Of a stretch of 64,000 bases of DNA, positions 32,843 to 43,221 are shown piece after piece (the stretch's first letter is position 1; each line of letters starts with the position of its first letter). Position numbers and translations under genes: made by a program. The notes under the pieces were generated by a model. That model was not told where the DNA came from and did not search any database. It worked only from the letters and a program-made list of their open reading frames with translations. The stretch is from Nitrososphaerota archaeon (lineage in GTDB: Archaea; Thermoproteota; Nitrososphaeria_A; Caldarchaeales; Calditenuaceae): assembly GCA_009889515.1 (NCBI GenBank), contig WUQR01000139.1, positions 806,001 through 870,000 on the forward strand, read 5' to 3'.

Positions 32843-35800
32843 TTACTTCTTGCCTAAAGACTCCAATTCGGAAATAAGGTGGGAAGAAGTCAGGTTCTCA
32901 AAAGTCCTTCTCGCCAGATCCATTTTAGGATATATGACCTCCCTGAAGCCGGTGACTCCCTTAGCACGTCCCGGAACATTTAAACCAAGGGGCATCTTTA
33001 GAAACTCTACTGCGAGCCCATAATTCTGTTCAGAGTTTTCGAGGAAGTAGTTTATGACTCTTTCAATGTACCAGTCCCTGAATTCTTCTTCCTTTCTATG
33101 TCTAAACAAATATTTCCGGAGAAACTTCATCCTTCTAACAATTCTTAACTGCCAGTTTCTAGTATTCATAACAAATTTGATTTTGAGCACGCCATTTTCG
33201 ACATCCAATTCAACCTTTCTGTTCGCCAAATTAGGCGAATGTCTTTTCAAGAAACTTATAATCTTCCCCAAACGTCTTCCCACTCTGATAACTATCTGAG
33301 GCTCTGTCAAATGGATGTATTCAATTCTATCACCTCTCTCCACGTTCACGTTATATCTAATCCTGTCTCTTTCAAGCTTCTCTCTACTTAGTAGTAGCTC
33401 GGAAACCCACAACTCATCCTTTATAGCCATTACTTTGTACAAATTTTCTATGACTGCTATGGTAGCCGCAAATCCTTTTTCCTCCCTGTCTTTATAATAA
33501 ACCTTGGAGACCAGATCAATGTATTTCTTAGCATAGTCTATACCGCCCCACCTGATCAAGTCGTAAACCCGTATTGCAAGATGTTTCAGGGTATCCTCAT
33601 CCAACTTTTTATCGATCATAAAATCTCTTACTAGCTTCTCATACATGTCTGCAATTTTCACACCTCTCGACTTTATCAAATAGTAATCCTTTAGATACGA
33701 CTTTTTCTCAGACAGCACCTCTTCTAACGACTTTCTTGAAAACCAGATGTCTTCATGGTATATTCTCAAGAAATCAGGGTTATTCATCAACCTCTCCAAG
33801 AAATTCTTGTCATGGACAAGCTTCCTCCCGAACCTAAATGCTCTCAAATTCTTTTCTTTCTCAAACTTAACAGACTCTATTATTGCGGCCTCAATATCTT
33901 TAGAGTCCAGTGGTAATAAGCCTAGCTGGTAGCAGACACCCAGCATGACTATATTTGAGAATAGTTTACTTCCGAGGTAGAACTCAGCAAGCTCTGAAAT
34001 TGGTAGGCCAAAATATTTATCTAAACCAAGCCTGCTTCTAATTTTATCGTCTATATCGTGTGGATACTCCTCACCTCCAACAAGCATAGGGATGGTTGGT
34101 AGTTCTGTTTGATTCGAAACAAATCTCGTATTAGCATTTGCATACTTCAACCCCCTTAAGCCTTCCAGCTTATCAAGCCCGATTATCAGATCTGCCTTGC
34201 CAGATACAATAACAGGGGATAATCTATTATTGTTTTTGGTAAACATTATATGACTATACACCCCGCCATTTCTTTGAGCCAGACCCTTCTTATCGTGGCC
34301 TATCCACCCACCAATATTATAGCCGCTCTTCGCACCTGCACGGGCTAAAATGACAGAGAGCAGCCCTCCACCCATACCACCAATAGCCCCGGTGTATATG
34401 GAGTAAGTATCGTTAAACTCCACCTTTTCATCAGGTTCCGGCACGTCATCCAGATCTGCATCACGCAATCTCTCTTGCGGTTTCCCTCCTGCATAGACTA
34501 CTCTAACCTTCTCGAATGAGGGGCAAGCCTCTATTTTCGCACAATACTCGTCTTCGGTACATACGGACATGTCTATCGCGACTTTCTCGCCGTAAGGTGT
34601 ATTGACAAGGGTTAGCCCTGGGCAGCCCGTGTTAATGGTGCACTCCCTACAGTTCTCACAGACTTCGTTAGTTATGTTTATGAATTCCGTCTTGGGTCTT
34701 CCAGCCCTCTCAGCCCTCCTTCTCCTCTCCCTTGTTATGCCGCATTCTTTATCAGAAATCAATACGGCTGTGCCTCTCTTACTCATAAGCTTTTTCAACT
34801 CCTCGATGTAGCCTCGCCTATCATTTGGATCTATTATCCTGATGTAAACATCCTTGCCTCTGCTCATGGCTTTGATTTTTTCCTCCAACTCTTTTGCATC
34901 TCTGATCTGGACTTTTTGATGACCTGTCATAGCAACATAGTGGTTATATAATATTACAATGATGGCGTCTAGATTCTTGTCTATTGCTTCCTGGACAGAT
35001 ACGTATCCGCCATGCAGGAAGGTTCCATCACCCATGAGAAGCACTTTCTTATTCTCGACCAGCCCCATCGAATATGCAGAAGCCCCTGCGCGACCCATCG
35101 CGTTGAAGGCGTGGGCCTCCCTCCAAGGAGTAAAAGCCGACATCGAGTAGCATCCAATGTCTGGTATTGTGAGGAAATCGTTATCAGGATACTTCCTCAG
35201 ATATTTAAGAACGCTATTAGTTCCCCTATGCGGGCAGCCGGCACAATAGCTAGGAATCCTCCTCGGCGCCTGTAATACGTATTTGCTCGCGCCGTCGACA
35301 AGATTGAGCACCTCTTTTATCCTCCTTCTCTCCTCATGTGACAGATTATCTAACACTATGAGTAGTTCTTCGCCTATTGTCCTGATCACATCAGTAGGAC
35401 TCAGGCCACCATGCTCAGGGAAGCCCTCCCTATCGTTAGGGAATCTTTTCCCCCAGACATTAACATATCCGATTTCTCTGTTTTGATATGCATTCTTCAG
35501 AATCAAAGAGATCTCAGACTCTATGAAAGGCTCTTTCTCCTCCACCACGTAAATGTTTTCAACCTGTCTCGCAAAATCTTTAACCAGAATTTCATCAAGC
35601 GGGTATACTAGCCCCAATTTAAGAATAGGGAATCTCCAACTCACCCCAAGCTCATGCAACGCTTGTTCTAGATAGCAATAGGCCAATCCAGAGGTGACGA
35701 ATCCAATTTTACTTTTCCCACCATTCGAATAAAGTATTTTATTCAAAGTCCTCGCTCTTGCATGACGTATTGTAGCTTGAAGACGCCTCAAGACAATATC

Positions 35801-36484
35801 TCTTTCTAATTCTGCCGTCACTGGGGGGAGGCTTACTTCCTTTTCTACGTTTATTTTGCTTATATCAATCCTTTCTTTACCTCGAGGCGGGTATTTGTTT
35901 TTATAGAGTTCGACCGACCCTATTCCATCAGCTTGCCATGATTGGATGATGCATCCGGCTATTAACTGCGATGACCGTGATAATTCCAATGCTTCTCCAA
36001 CGTAATCTTTCACTTCTTGTGGGGTGCTTGGCTCTAAAATTGGTATCCTAAGCTTCTTTAGCAGAAATCTTGAGCTCGAAGCAACCTGTGTGCTAGAAGC
36101 ATGTGGATCATCCCCAACTACAACTACTCCACCCCATCCAATAGTTGCAGCCGCTTGATAATTAGAAATTTCCAAAGGATCCATAGCAACATTTAACCCA
36201 ACACTCTTCATTACAACCATCGCATCCCTGTTGATGATTCTTGCGCCGTTAAGCCTACCTGCCCCTTCGGCTTCGTTTTTTGCAGCTTCCCAATAAAATC
36301 CATTTTCTATAAGCCAATCAGCGTATTTCTCACTGAATGTGAAAAATTCAGCAACCGGAGAACCCGGATAGCCAGATGCTATTTGTATGCCGGCTTCCAG
36401 TGCGCCTTTTATTATTAGTTCGTTTCCATTATAAACATCATATCCTTTTTCCTTCAGAAATCTTTCATCAATAATCAAATTCAT
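32843..36484 (-). CDS. ior: fused indolepyruvate:ferredoxin oxidoreductase (single chain)
   Basis: 1213 residues in one chain. The N-terminal part is a 2-oxoacid oxidoreductase alpha-type domain ('IASGYPGSPVAEFF'), followed by a TPP domain ('MGDGTFLHGGYVSVQEAI', 'NHYVAMTGHQ'), an Fe-S segment ('CENCRECTINTGCPG' and 'CAKIEACPSF'), a gamma-type domain ('GAIGGMGGGLLS') and a long helical C-terminus. It converts aryl or branched 2-oxoacids to acyl-CoA with reduction of ferredoxin. Most archaea have separate iorA and iorB, so this form resembles the bacterial fused type. The gene is visibly AT-richer than its neighbours and lies beside a tRNA, both hints of transfer. A TTTAAA box near 36509 fits a leaderless start at 36484. 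Confidence 0.85.
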   Translation of the reverse strand: MNLIIDERFLKEKGYDVYNGNELIIKGALEAGIQIASGYPGSPVAEFFTFSEKYADWLIENGFYWEAAKNEAEGAGRLNGARIINRDAMVVMKSVGLNVAMDPLEISNYQAAATIGWGGVVVVGDDPHASSTQVASSSRFLLKKLRIPILEPSTPQEVKDYVGEALELSRSSQLIAGCIIQSWQADGIGSVELYKNKYPPRGKERIDISKINVEKEVSLPPVTAELERDIVLRRLQATIRHARARTLNKILYSNGGKSKIGFVTSGLAYCYLEQALHELGVSWRFPILKLGLVYPLDEILVKDFARQVENIYVVEEKEPFIESEISLILKNAYQNREIGYVNVWGKRFPNDREGFPEHGGLSPTDVIRTIGEELLIVLDNLSHEERRRIKEVLNLVDGASKYVLQAPRRIPSYCAGCPHRGTNSVLKYLRKYPDNDFLTIPDIGCYSMSAFTPWREAHAFNAMGRAGASAYSMGLVENKKVLLMGDGTFLHGGYVSVQEAIDKNLDAIIVILYNHYVAMTGHQKVQIRDAKELEEKIKAMSRGKDVYIRIIDPNDRRGYIEELKKLMSKRGTAVLISDKECGITRERRRRAERAGRPKTEFINITNEVCENCRECTINTGCPGLTLVNTPYGEKVAIDMSVCTEDEYCAKIEACPSFEKVRVVYAGGKPQERLRDADLDDVPEPDEKVEFNDTYSIYTGAIGGMGGGLLSVILARAGAKSGYNIGGWIGHDKKGLAQRNGGVYSHIMFTKNNNRLSPVIVSGKADLIIGLDKLEGLRGLKYANANTRFVSNQTELPTIPMLVGGEEYPHDIDDKIRSRLGLDKYFGLPISELAEFYLGSKLFSNIVMLGVCYQLGLLPLDSKDIEAAIIESVKFEKEKNLRAFRFGRKLVHDKNFLERLMNNPDFLRIYHEDIWFSRKSLEEVLSEKKSYLKDYYLIKSRGVKIADMYEKLVRDFMIDKKLDEDTLKHLAIRVYDLIRWGGIDYAKKYIDLVSKVYYKDREEKGFAATIAVIENLYKVMAIKDELWVSELLLSREKLERDRIRYNVNVERGDRIEYIHLTEPQIVIRVGRRLGKIISFLKRHSPNLANRKVELDVENGVLKIKFVMNTRNWQLRIVRRMKFLRKYLFRHRKEEEFRDWYIERVINYFLENSEQNYGLAVEFLKMPLGLNVPGRAKGVTGFREVIYPKMDLARRTFENLTSSHLISELESLGKK

Positions 36485-36990
36485 TAATAGTTCCTGCCTT
36501 GAGGTTTAAAAAAATTCTGAAACTACCAATAGATGAGGATGTTGCGAAAATGCTTTAAAAGGTTATAATAGCCTTCCCTCAGGCTACGGCCGCTCGTACC
36601 CCACAGCGATGGGGTTGGCAGAAATGGGTAAACATGGCTACATGACGTATCTGGACTCTGCCTTACCCTTATCCTCACGGCTCAGTCCGACTACCTCGAG
36701 AATCCTCCAGCTATGGAAGCTGTAGACCGTTTCGTTGGGCTTTCTCTTATAGACTGAAGAACGCTTGTCCTGAGTATCAGCACTTACTTCTAACGCGTTT
36801 TTAGAAGGGGAGAGTACTTAGGGATATAATGGGTGAAACCCAATAGTTTTTCTTTTCCTCCGGTTCTTTAATTCTCATTTTATATATTGGTGTGGGTGAT
36901 GGTGGGTTGGTTTGTGGATTCCACAATTATAGCTGGTTTTTTTGTTGAAAGTGAAAAGTAATATAGAATCTGTTGGAGTGCCTATGCAGC
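36485..36990. other. 506-base gene-free region with hairpins and a decayed reading frame
   Basis: It holds the promoter of the oxidoreductase (minus strand), a plus-strand TATA-like CTTTAAAAGG (36553-36562), and downstream of it a perfect hairpin ACCCCA-CAGCGA-TGGGGT (36598-36615) and a GCCT/AGGC hairpin just before. The minus strand from about 36815 to 36640 reads as an open frame without a clear start. A small RNA or the remnant of an insertion element are possible. The hemA promoter lies at the right end, with ATATAG near 36961. Confidence 0.4.
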
Positions 36991-38238
36991 ATGGATTTGG
37001 AGGGGGTTAAGCCGGAGATATTGCTCGTAGGGTCAAATTTTAGGACTTGCTCGCTAGACGTCTTGGAAAGGCTTGTCAGCAACCTTACGCCTGATAAGGT
37101 TGTTCAAGCTTTAGGCATGGTCTGCGACGACTTCAGCCTTTCCATCCTATCCACGTGTAATAGGTTTGAGGTGTATTTGGTTTCTGATAAGATGGCCGCG
37201 TTACGGCGTAGAATCGAGGCACTTTTCACAGAAGTTGGCGTATCCAACGGCCAGTTTTACAAGATGGAGGGGAGGGAGGCGATAAAACATCTGATAAAGG
37301 TGGCTTGTGGGCTCGACTCACTCGCGCCCGGCGAGCCACAGATATTACAACAGGTGAGAGACGCTAAATTTCATGGCATAGGAAGGTACAGTCAGATTTC
37401 GAAGGAACTCTTTATCAGGTCCTATAACGCGGCGAGGCGCATTAGGATGGCAGTCGGGATAGATGACTCGATAAACATTGGCACACTCGCCGTCCAGTTC
37501 TTGAAGGCTAAGCTTGACGCTACGCGCCCAGTATTGGTTGTAGGTGCGGGGAAGATTGGGAGGGCCGTGATAGAGGGGCTTGCCCGGTCCGGGTTTGAAG
37601 AGGTATTCGTCGCGACGAGGACCCCCTCAATGGTCCCCCAGCACGTCAAGAGGCTTGTGAAGTCTGTCGAGGGGTTGGAGTCCATTCGTGAAATCTTAGG
37701 CAGGGTTGATGGTGTGATAGTAGCCACATCATCAAAGGGGTATGTGATAGATGAAGGGGTGTTAGACGGTGTTTCTGATGGGAAAAGGCTCGTGATGATA
37801 GACCTCTCTGTTCCGCGAAATATAGACCCGCGCCTTTCAACAAATTATTCTGCCGAGCTCTACAACATAGATGACTTGAAATCGATTACTTCTGCACCCA
37901 GGCTCTCTAACGGTAATGTAGATGTTGATGAGATGTTGGAGGAGGAGGCTGAGAGGCTTTTTGCGTGGCTGCGCGCTATTAGCGCGGCTGACATAATAAA
38001 ATCGCTAAGGGCTAGGGCTGAGATGTTGAGGCAGAGGGAGCTTTCGAAGGCTCTCAGACTCCTAGCCGGCTCTCAAGAGAGTGACATTCGCGTGTTGGAG
38101 GCACTGTCAAAGAGCATAGTCAACAAGCTGTTGCATGAACCCACTGTTCGGCTCAGGAGGCTTGCAGCGTCAGAGCACGGGGAGCTTTACGTGAAGCTTG
38201 CTAGGGAGTTGTTCGGGATTGGTGAGCCGAGTAATTAG
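36991..38238 (+). CDS. hemA: glutamyl-tRNA reductase HemA
   Basis: About 415 residues from ATG 36991. It has the active-site cysteine in 'STCNRFEVY', 'GLDSLAPGEPQILQQVRDA', the NADPH site 'VLVVGAGKIGRAVIEGLA' and the C-terminal dimer helices. It reduces glutamyl-tRNA to glutamate-1-semialdehyde, the first step of C5 tetrapyrrole synthesis. It is the first gene of an eight-gene operon in which the genes overlap or nearly touch. The longer frame from 36973 (TTG) is less likely, as the TATA-like element is about 26-30 bases from 36991. Confidence 0.95.
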   Translation: MDLEGVKPEILLVGSNFRTCSLDVLERLVSNLTPDKVVQALGMVCDDFSLSILSTCNRFEVYLVSDKMAALRRRIEALFTEVGVSNGQFYKMEGREAIKHLIKVACGLDSLAPGEPQILQQVRDAKFHGIGRYSQISKELFIRSYNAARRIRMAVGIDDSINIGTLAVQFLKAKLDATRPVLVVGAGKIGRAVIEGLARSGFEEVFVATRTPSMVPQHVKRLVKSVEGLESIREILGRVDGVIVATSSKGYVIDEGVLDGVSDGKRLVMIDLSVPRNIDPRLSTNYSAELYNIDDLKSITSAPRLSNGNVDVDEMLEEEAERLFAWLRAISAADIIKSLRARAEMLRQRELSKALRLLAGSQESDIRVLEALSKSIVNKLLHEPTVRLRRLAASEHGELYVKLARELFGIGEPSN

Positions 38239-39142
38239 GGTAGGGTGTAGGAGGAGTAGACTCGCAATCAGCCAAACCCAATCTGTAGTGGAGGCTCTAC
38301 GATCTATTCGGCCTGACCTGAGGTTTGAGATCGTACCCATGGCTACTGAAGGTGATGAGGACTTTAAGGGGAATCGGCCTGTTAGGGGGAAGGATGCCTT
38401 CGTCAAAGCTATAGAAGTGCGACTCTTAGAGGGTGAGATTGACTTCGCGGTACATAGTATGAAGGATATGCCGGCTAGGCTGCCAAAAGGGCTGGTAATC
38501 GCCGCCGTTCCCCCTAGAGAGGATCCCCGAGACGCTTTAATTTCGAGGCATGGGAAAGGATTATCAGAGCTACCCGAGGGTGCAAGGGTCGGAACCAGTA
38601 GCATTAGGCGGAGGGTTCAGCTCCTATCGCTAAGACCTGACCTGCATATCGTGGAGATTAGAGGAAATGTTGACACTCGGATAAGGAAACTTTCGGAACT
38701 TAATCTAGACGCCATCGTGCTTGCGTTTGCTGGGTTAAAGCGGCTCGGTCTAGCCGACTTGGTAACGGAGGTCTTACCGGTTCAATCGGTGTTACCTGCC
38801 CCTGGCCAGGGTGCCCTCGCTGTGGAAGCCAGGGAGGATGATGAGGATATCATCGAGGTATTGAGGCTGATAGATCACCGCGAGACGAGGGTCTGCGTTG
38901 AGGCGGAGAGGGCCTTCATGGCCGGGATTGGGGGTGGGTGCGACATTCCTGTGGCGGCTTATGCGCGTGTAGAGGATGGAAAGCTGTTATTGGAGGGTAT
39001 GGTTTCTTCAACTGATTCTCGGGGAATCATTAGGCTTGTTGAGTATGGTGAGGTTTCAGAGGCCGAGGCGATTGGCTACAGGCTTGCCGACCGCCTCATG
39101 ACGGTGAAGGCCCAAGTGGCGTCAAAGGGTGGTGAGCATTGA
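38222..39142 (+). CDS. hemC: hydroxymethylbilane synthase HemC
   Basis: 306 residues from GTG 38222, which overlaps the end of hemA. Motifs: 'RVGCRRSRLAISQTQ', 'FAVHSMKDMPARLP', 'GTSSIRRRVQL', and the cysteine that holds the dipyrromethane cofactor in 'GGGCDIPVAAYA'. It joins four porphobilinogen units to hydroxymethylbilane. Length and motif order are normal. Upstream TTG at 38219 is an equal alternative for the start. Confidence 0.95.
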   Translation: MSRVIRVGCRRSRLAISQTQSVVEALRSIRPDLRFEIVPMATEGDEDFKGNRPVRGKDAFVKAIEVRLLEGEIDFAVHSMKDMPARLPKGLVIAAVPPREDPRDALISRHGKGLSELPEGARVGTSSIRRRVQLLSLRPDLHIVEIRGNVDTRIRKLSELNLDAIVLAFAGLKRLGLADLVTEVLPVQSVLPAPGQGALAVEAREDDEDIIEVLRLIDHRETRVCVEAERAFMAGIGGGCDIPVAAYARVEDGKLLLEGMVSSTDSRGIIRLVEYGEVSEAEAIGYRLADRLMTVKAQVASKGGEH

Positions 39143-39888
39143 CAAAACCGCTTAAGGGTAGAAGAGTCCTCTTCTTAAGGCCAAGCGACGAAGCTGACGA
39201 GCTGAGCAGAATAATATACGAGCTGGGAGGAGAGCCTGTCCCCCTCGAACTTATACGGAGGGAGCCTCCGACCGACTGGTCTGCCCTGGATAACGCTCTA
39301 GGCAGGCTGGACAGCTATGACTGGATAGTCTTCACAAGCAAGGCGGGTGTGAGAGCATTCGTAGAGAGGAGCAATTATAGAGGAGTGGACCTCAGTCGAG
39401 TGAAGGGTAGGGTTGCGGCAGTCGGCCCAGCTACGGCGGAGGAGGCTGAGAAGAACGGCCTAAAAGTCTCCTTCATTCCCCCCAAATACCTGACAATGGT
39501 TCTAGCGGAACAGCTACCCGACGTTTCCGGCAAGAGGGTATTGCTTGTCCGGAGTGAGGGTGTGGACGATTCGATGGTAAGGATGCTAGCGGCGCGGGGT
39601 GCTGTTGTCGAGCAGGTGGCCGCATACAAGGTCAGCACCGTAGACTGCTCAACACCACTCCCGCGGTTTGACGTGGTGATATTGACGAGCCCCTCAACGG
39701 CGGCGGCGTTGAAGAGGGCTTTGGACTCACACGGTGAGACTCTTAGAGACGATGTTACTGTGTGTTGTATTGGACCTGTAACTGCTGGGGCTGCGGAGGC
39801 CCTCGGTTTGAGGGCTGACATAGTCGCAGAGACACACACTGTCTGGGGGGTTGTGGAGACCCTGGTTAAGGTGTTGCACCCATGCTAA
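39139..39888 (+). CDS. hemD: uroporphyrinogen-III synthase HemD
   Basis: 249 residues from TTG 39139, which overlaps the hemC stop (TTGA) and follows a GGTGAG. The sequence is variable as usual in this family, but has the two-domain layout with '[16 protein letters not shown]', '[17 protein letters not shown]', '[17 protein letters not shown]' and '[16 protein letters not shown]'. It closes and rearranges hydroxymethylbilane to uroporphyrinogen III. Its end overlaps hemB by seven bases. Confidence 0.9.
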   Translation: MTKPLKGRRVLFLRPSDEADELSRIIYELGGEPVPLELIRREPPTDWSALDNALGRLDSYDWIVFTSKAGVRAFVERSNYRGVDLSRVKGRVAAVGPATAEEAEKNGLKVSFIPPKYLTMVLAEQLPDVSGKRVLLVRSEGVDDSMVRMLAARGAVVEQVAAYKVSTVDCSTPLPRFDVVILTSPSTAAALKRALDSHGETLRDDVTVCCIGPVTAGAAEALGLRADIVAETHTVWGVVETLVKVLHPC

Positions 39889-40874
39889 AAACAATCGCCG
39901 GAACAAGAGGTCTAGTGAGGCCGAGGAGACTGAGAAGAACCGCCCAGATACGTGGACTGGTCAGGGAGACGGAACTCTCGGTCAACGACCTGATCTACCC
40001 CATATTCGTCAAGGAGGGACTGGTTGGGAGGGAGGAGATACCCTCCATGCCGAGGGTCTACCGTCTTTCACTAGACGAGTTAGTTGTGGAGGCTTCAATG
40101 GTGAAGGAGTTGGGAATACCTGGAATACTCCTCTTCGGCATCCCACAAGTTAAGGATGAGCTGGGCTCTTATGCCTACAGACCGGACGGGATAGTCCAGA
40201 AGGCTGTGAAGGCAGTTAAAGAGAATGTAGGCGGCCTGCTCGTGATGACTGATGTCTGTCTATGTCAGTATACATCCCACGGGCATTGCGGTGTAGTTAG
40301 GGAGGGACGCATCGACAATGACGAGAGCGTCGAGATTTTAGCGAGGATAGCCATCTCGCATGCAGAGGCTGGCGCCGACGTGGTGGCGCCCAGCGCTATG
40401 ATGGATCACCAAGTACTTGCTATCAGGGAGGGCCTCGATAAGGCCGGGTTCACGGATGTCGCCATAATGAGTTATAGTGCTAAGTTTGCTTCGGCCCTGT
40501 ATGGCCCCTTCAGGGAGGCTGCATACTCCTCCCCATCCTTCGGCGACAGAAGTAGCTACCAGATGGACCCCTCGAACATTAGGGAGGCCTTCCGGGAGAT
40601 AGAGTTAGACTTGAGGGAGGGTGCGGACATTGTCATGGTCAAACCTGCCCTAGCCTACTTGGACATTATAGCTAGGGCTCGCTCAAAATTCAACGTCCCG
40701 ATAGCAGCATACAATGTGAGTGGAGAATATTCGATGATAAAGGCGGCTGCTGAAAAGGGCTGGATTGACGAGAAGCGTGTGGTCATGGAGGTTATGACCT
40801 CTATTAAGAGGGCTGGAGCAGACATCATAATCACGTATTTTGCACCTCAGGTTGCGGGGTGGCTAAAAGCGTGA
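39882..40874 (+). CDS. hemB: porphobilinogen synthase HemB (zinc type)
   Basis: 330 residues. The Schiff-base lysines are in '[16 protein letters not shown]' and '[14 protein letters not shown]'. A Cys-rich zinc site '[14 protein letters not shown]' shows that this is a zinc-dependent enzyme. It condenses two aminolevulinates to porphobilinogen. ATG 39882 lies within the end of hemD and the gene overlaps hemL by 16 bases, so translation is coupled. Confidence 0.96.
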   Translation: MLKTIAGTRGLVRPRRLRRTAQIRGLVRETELSVNDLIYPIFVKEGLVGREEIPSMPRVYRLSLDELVVEASMVKELGIPGILLFGIPQVKDELGSYAYRPDGIVQKAVKAVKENVGGLLVMTDVCLCQYTSHGHCGVVREGRIDNDESVEILARIAISHAEAGADVVAPSAMMDHQVLAIREGLDKAGFTDVAIMSYSAKFASALYGPFREAAYSSPSFGDRSSYQMDPSNIREAFREIELDLREGADIVMVKPALAYLDIIARARSKFNVPIAAYNVSGEYSMIKAAAEKGWIDEKRVVMEVMTSIKRAGADIIITYFAPQVAGWLKA

Positions 40875-42187
40875 CGGTCAAACAGCCTATCCTGAGATTG
40901 GAGGAGTCGCGCAGGCAGTATGCGAGAGCCACAAGAGTGTTGGTTGGAGGGGTCAACAGCCCTGTGAGGTCCTTCATGTCTGTCGGGGGTGAGCCCCTGA
41001 TTGTAGAAAGAGGAGAAGGACCCTTCATCTACGACGCCGACGGAAACGAATACGTGGACTTCATCTGTGGATGGGGCGCGCTCATACTAGGCCACGCGAG
41101 GAGGGAGGTTTTACAGGCTGTTCAGGCAACGTTAGAGAAGGGGACAATTCTCGGTCTTACAAACGAGCTCGAAATAGAGCTGGCCGAGCGTATAATCGAG
41201 GCTTTCCCCTCGATAGAGCTTGTTAGATTCGTCAATTCAGGGACAGAGGCAGCCATGACGGCAATCCGCCTGGCAAGGGCCTATACCGGCAGGAGGAAGA
41301 TACTGAAGTTTGAAGGATGCTACCACGGCCATCTCGACTACCTCCTGACGAAGGCTGGCTCAGGTCTGGCGACCTATTCGCTGCCAGCCTCAGACGGTGT
41401 ACCGGAAGAAATAACAAGGGACACGATAACAGTTCCCTACAACGATGCCGACGCGGTGGAGAGCGTCTTCAAACAAGCAGGCCCTGAGATCGCCTGCGTG
41501 ATAGTCGAGCCTATAGCCGGGAATATGGGTGTCGTGCCGCCTAAGCAGGGTTTCCTCGAGGCGCTTAGAGAGATAACGGAGAGGTATGGCTCCCTGCTGA
41601 TATTCGATGAGGTAATAACGGGGTTCAGGGTCGCTAGGGGCGGGGCCCAAGAACTCTACGGTGTTCGCCCAGACCTCACATGCCTAGGAAAAATCATTGG
41701 TGGAGGTTTCCCAATAGGGGCTGTCGGCGGCAGGGCAGAGATTATGAAGTTACTGACGCCTACCGGGAGAGTCTACCAAGCTGGGACATTCTCCGGGAAT
41801 CCTATCTCTATGTCAGCTGGCATAGCCACCATCGACCTCCTCACACCCCAACTGTATGAGAGGCTCGAGCACCTATCCTCGACGCTGGAGCGAGGGGTAG
41901 TCGAGGCGGCAAAGAACTCTAACGCCAACATACTCACCAACAGGGTTGGCTCGATGTTCAGCCTATTCTTCACCGACAGACGGAGGGTCGAGAATTACAG
42001 CGACGTGCAAAGCAGTGACAGGGCGCGCTTCACGCAGCTCTTCTGGGAGATGGTTAGGAGAGGAGTCCTACTTCCACCTTCACCATTCGAGACAATCTTC
42101 GTTTCAGCCTCACATGATGAGGCGGTTGTGAAGCGGGCGGTTGAGGCATTTGCTGAAGCCTTCCGCGTAATCGGTGAGGCGGCATGA
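40859..42187 (+). CDS. hemL: glutamate-1-semialdehyde 2,1-aminomutase HemL
   Basis: 442 residues from GTG 40859. It is a PLP-dependent class III aminotransferase: '[14 protein letters not shown]', '[20 protein letters not shown]', '[12 protein letters not shown]' and the PLP lysine in '[16 protein letters not shown]'. It makes 5-aminolevulinate from the product of HemA. Its stop overlaps the hemE start (ATGA). Confidence 0.96.
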   Translation: MAKSVTVKQPILRLEESRRQYARATRVLVGGVNSPVRSFMSVGGEPLIVERGEGPFIYDADGNEYVDFICGWGALILGHARREVLQAVQATLEKGTILGLTNELEIELAERIIEAFPSIELVRFVNSGTEAAMTAIRLARAYTGRRKILKFEGCYHGHLDYLLTKAGSGLATYSLPASDGVPEEITRDTITVPYNDADAVESVFKQAGPEIACVIVEPIAGNMGVVPPKQGFLEALREITERYGSLLIFDEVITGFRVARGGAQELYGVRPDLTCLGKIIGGGFPIGAVGGRAEIMKLLTPTGRVYQAGTFSGNPISMSAGIATIDLLTPQLYERLEHLSSTLERGVVEAAKNSNANILTNRVGSMFSLFFTDRRRVENYSDVQSSDRARFTQLFWEMVRRGVLLPPSPFETIFVSASHDEAVVKRAVEAFAEAFRVIGEAA

Positions 42188-43221
42188 ATGACAGGCTTCT
42201 AAAGGCGTGTAGGCTTGAAGAGACCGATAAAAAGCCCGTCTGGCTGATGAGGCAGGCTGGCAGATATCTGCCCGAGTACAGGAAGTTGAGAAGAGATCGC
42301 GACCTACTCTCATTATGCAAAGACACTGAGGCCGCTGCGGAGCTAACTGCTCTGCCAGTTTTAAAGTTCGGTGTAGACGCTGCCATACTATTCGCCGACA
42401 TAGCCCTGCCACTCGAGGGCCTGGGCGTGCCGTTTAGAATGGTTGATGGTGAGGGCCCAGTAGTCGAGAAGCCGGTTAGAGATGAGTGGGGCGTCAAAAA
42501 TATACGAGAGTTTGACAGCTCTAGGGTCAACTATGTCTATGAGACTATCCGTCTTGCTAGGTCCATCCTGAATGATAGAGTACCAATAATTGGTTTTGCG
42601 GGCGGGCCCTTCACCATCGCATGCTACATTGTGGGTGATGTGGGGTCGCGAGACTTCCCCCTAGCGAGGTCACTAATCCATATGAAACCGCGTCTCTGGA
42701 GGGAGCTAATGGAGATCCTCACCATGGCTATGGCGCAATACTCTAAAGCACAGGTCGAGGCGGGAGCTAGGGTCTTCCAGATCTTCGACAGCTGGGCTGG
42801 GAGCCTCTCACCTCTAGACTACGAGGAGAGCGTCCTCCCATACGTGAAAGCCTTGGTCGATGAAATTAGAGGTCGAGGGGTGCCGGTCATATACTTCACT
42901 ACCTGCAGCGCGGGGATGCTCGAACTCTTGAGGAGGACAGGAGCCAACGTGATAGGTATTGACTGGCGCGTAGACATTGGCCGTGCTTGGAGGAGTATCG
43001 GATTTGATGTGGGTATTCAGGGGAACCTAGACCCCGCTGTCCTGCTTGGGGACCGCGACAGCATTGTATTGAGGGCTGGTCAGATAATGGAGGCGACGAG
43101 AGATAGGCCGGGACACATTTTCAACCTGGGCCACGGAGTGCTTCCAGAGACCCCGCCTGAGAACGTGGCAGCCCTCGTAGAATTTGTCCACGGATATGAG
43201 GAGGACGGTGTAGAACATTGA
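42184..43221 (+). CDS. hemE: uroporphyrinogen decarboxylase HemE
   Basis: 345 residues with the classical signature 'KPVWLMRQAGRYLPEYR', 'AAILFADIALPLEGLG' and 'GFAGGPFTIACYIV'. It removes four carboxyl groups from uroporphyrinogen III to give coproporphyrinogen III. Its presence points to the coproporphyrinogen route and not to the sirohaem (Ahb) route common in anaerobic archaea. The next gene starts within its stop codon. Confidence 0.95.
   Translation: MNDRLLKACRLEETDKKPVWLMRQAGRYLPEYRKLRRDRDLLSLCKDTEAAAELTALPVLKFGVDAAILFADIALPLEGLGVPFRMVDGEGPVVEKPVRDEWGVKNIREFDSSRVNYVYETIRLARSILNDRVPIIGFAGGPFTIACYIVGDVGSRDFPLARSLIHMKPRLWRELMEILTMAMAQYSKAQVEAGARVFQIFDSWAGSLSPLDYEESVLPYVKALVDEIRGRGVPVIYFTTCSAGMLELLRRTGANVIGIDWRVDIGRAWRSIGFDVGIQGNLDPAVLLGDRDSIVLRAGQIMEATRDRPGHIFNLGHGVLPETPPENVAALVEFVHGYEEDGVEH

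Noticed and set aside
36598-36615. ACCCCA/TGGGGT hairpin as part of a tRNA
   Set aside because: No T-loop, acceptor or anticodon stem can be built around it.
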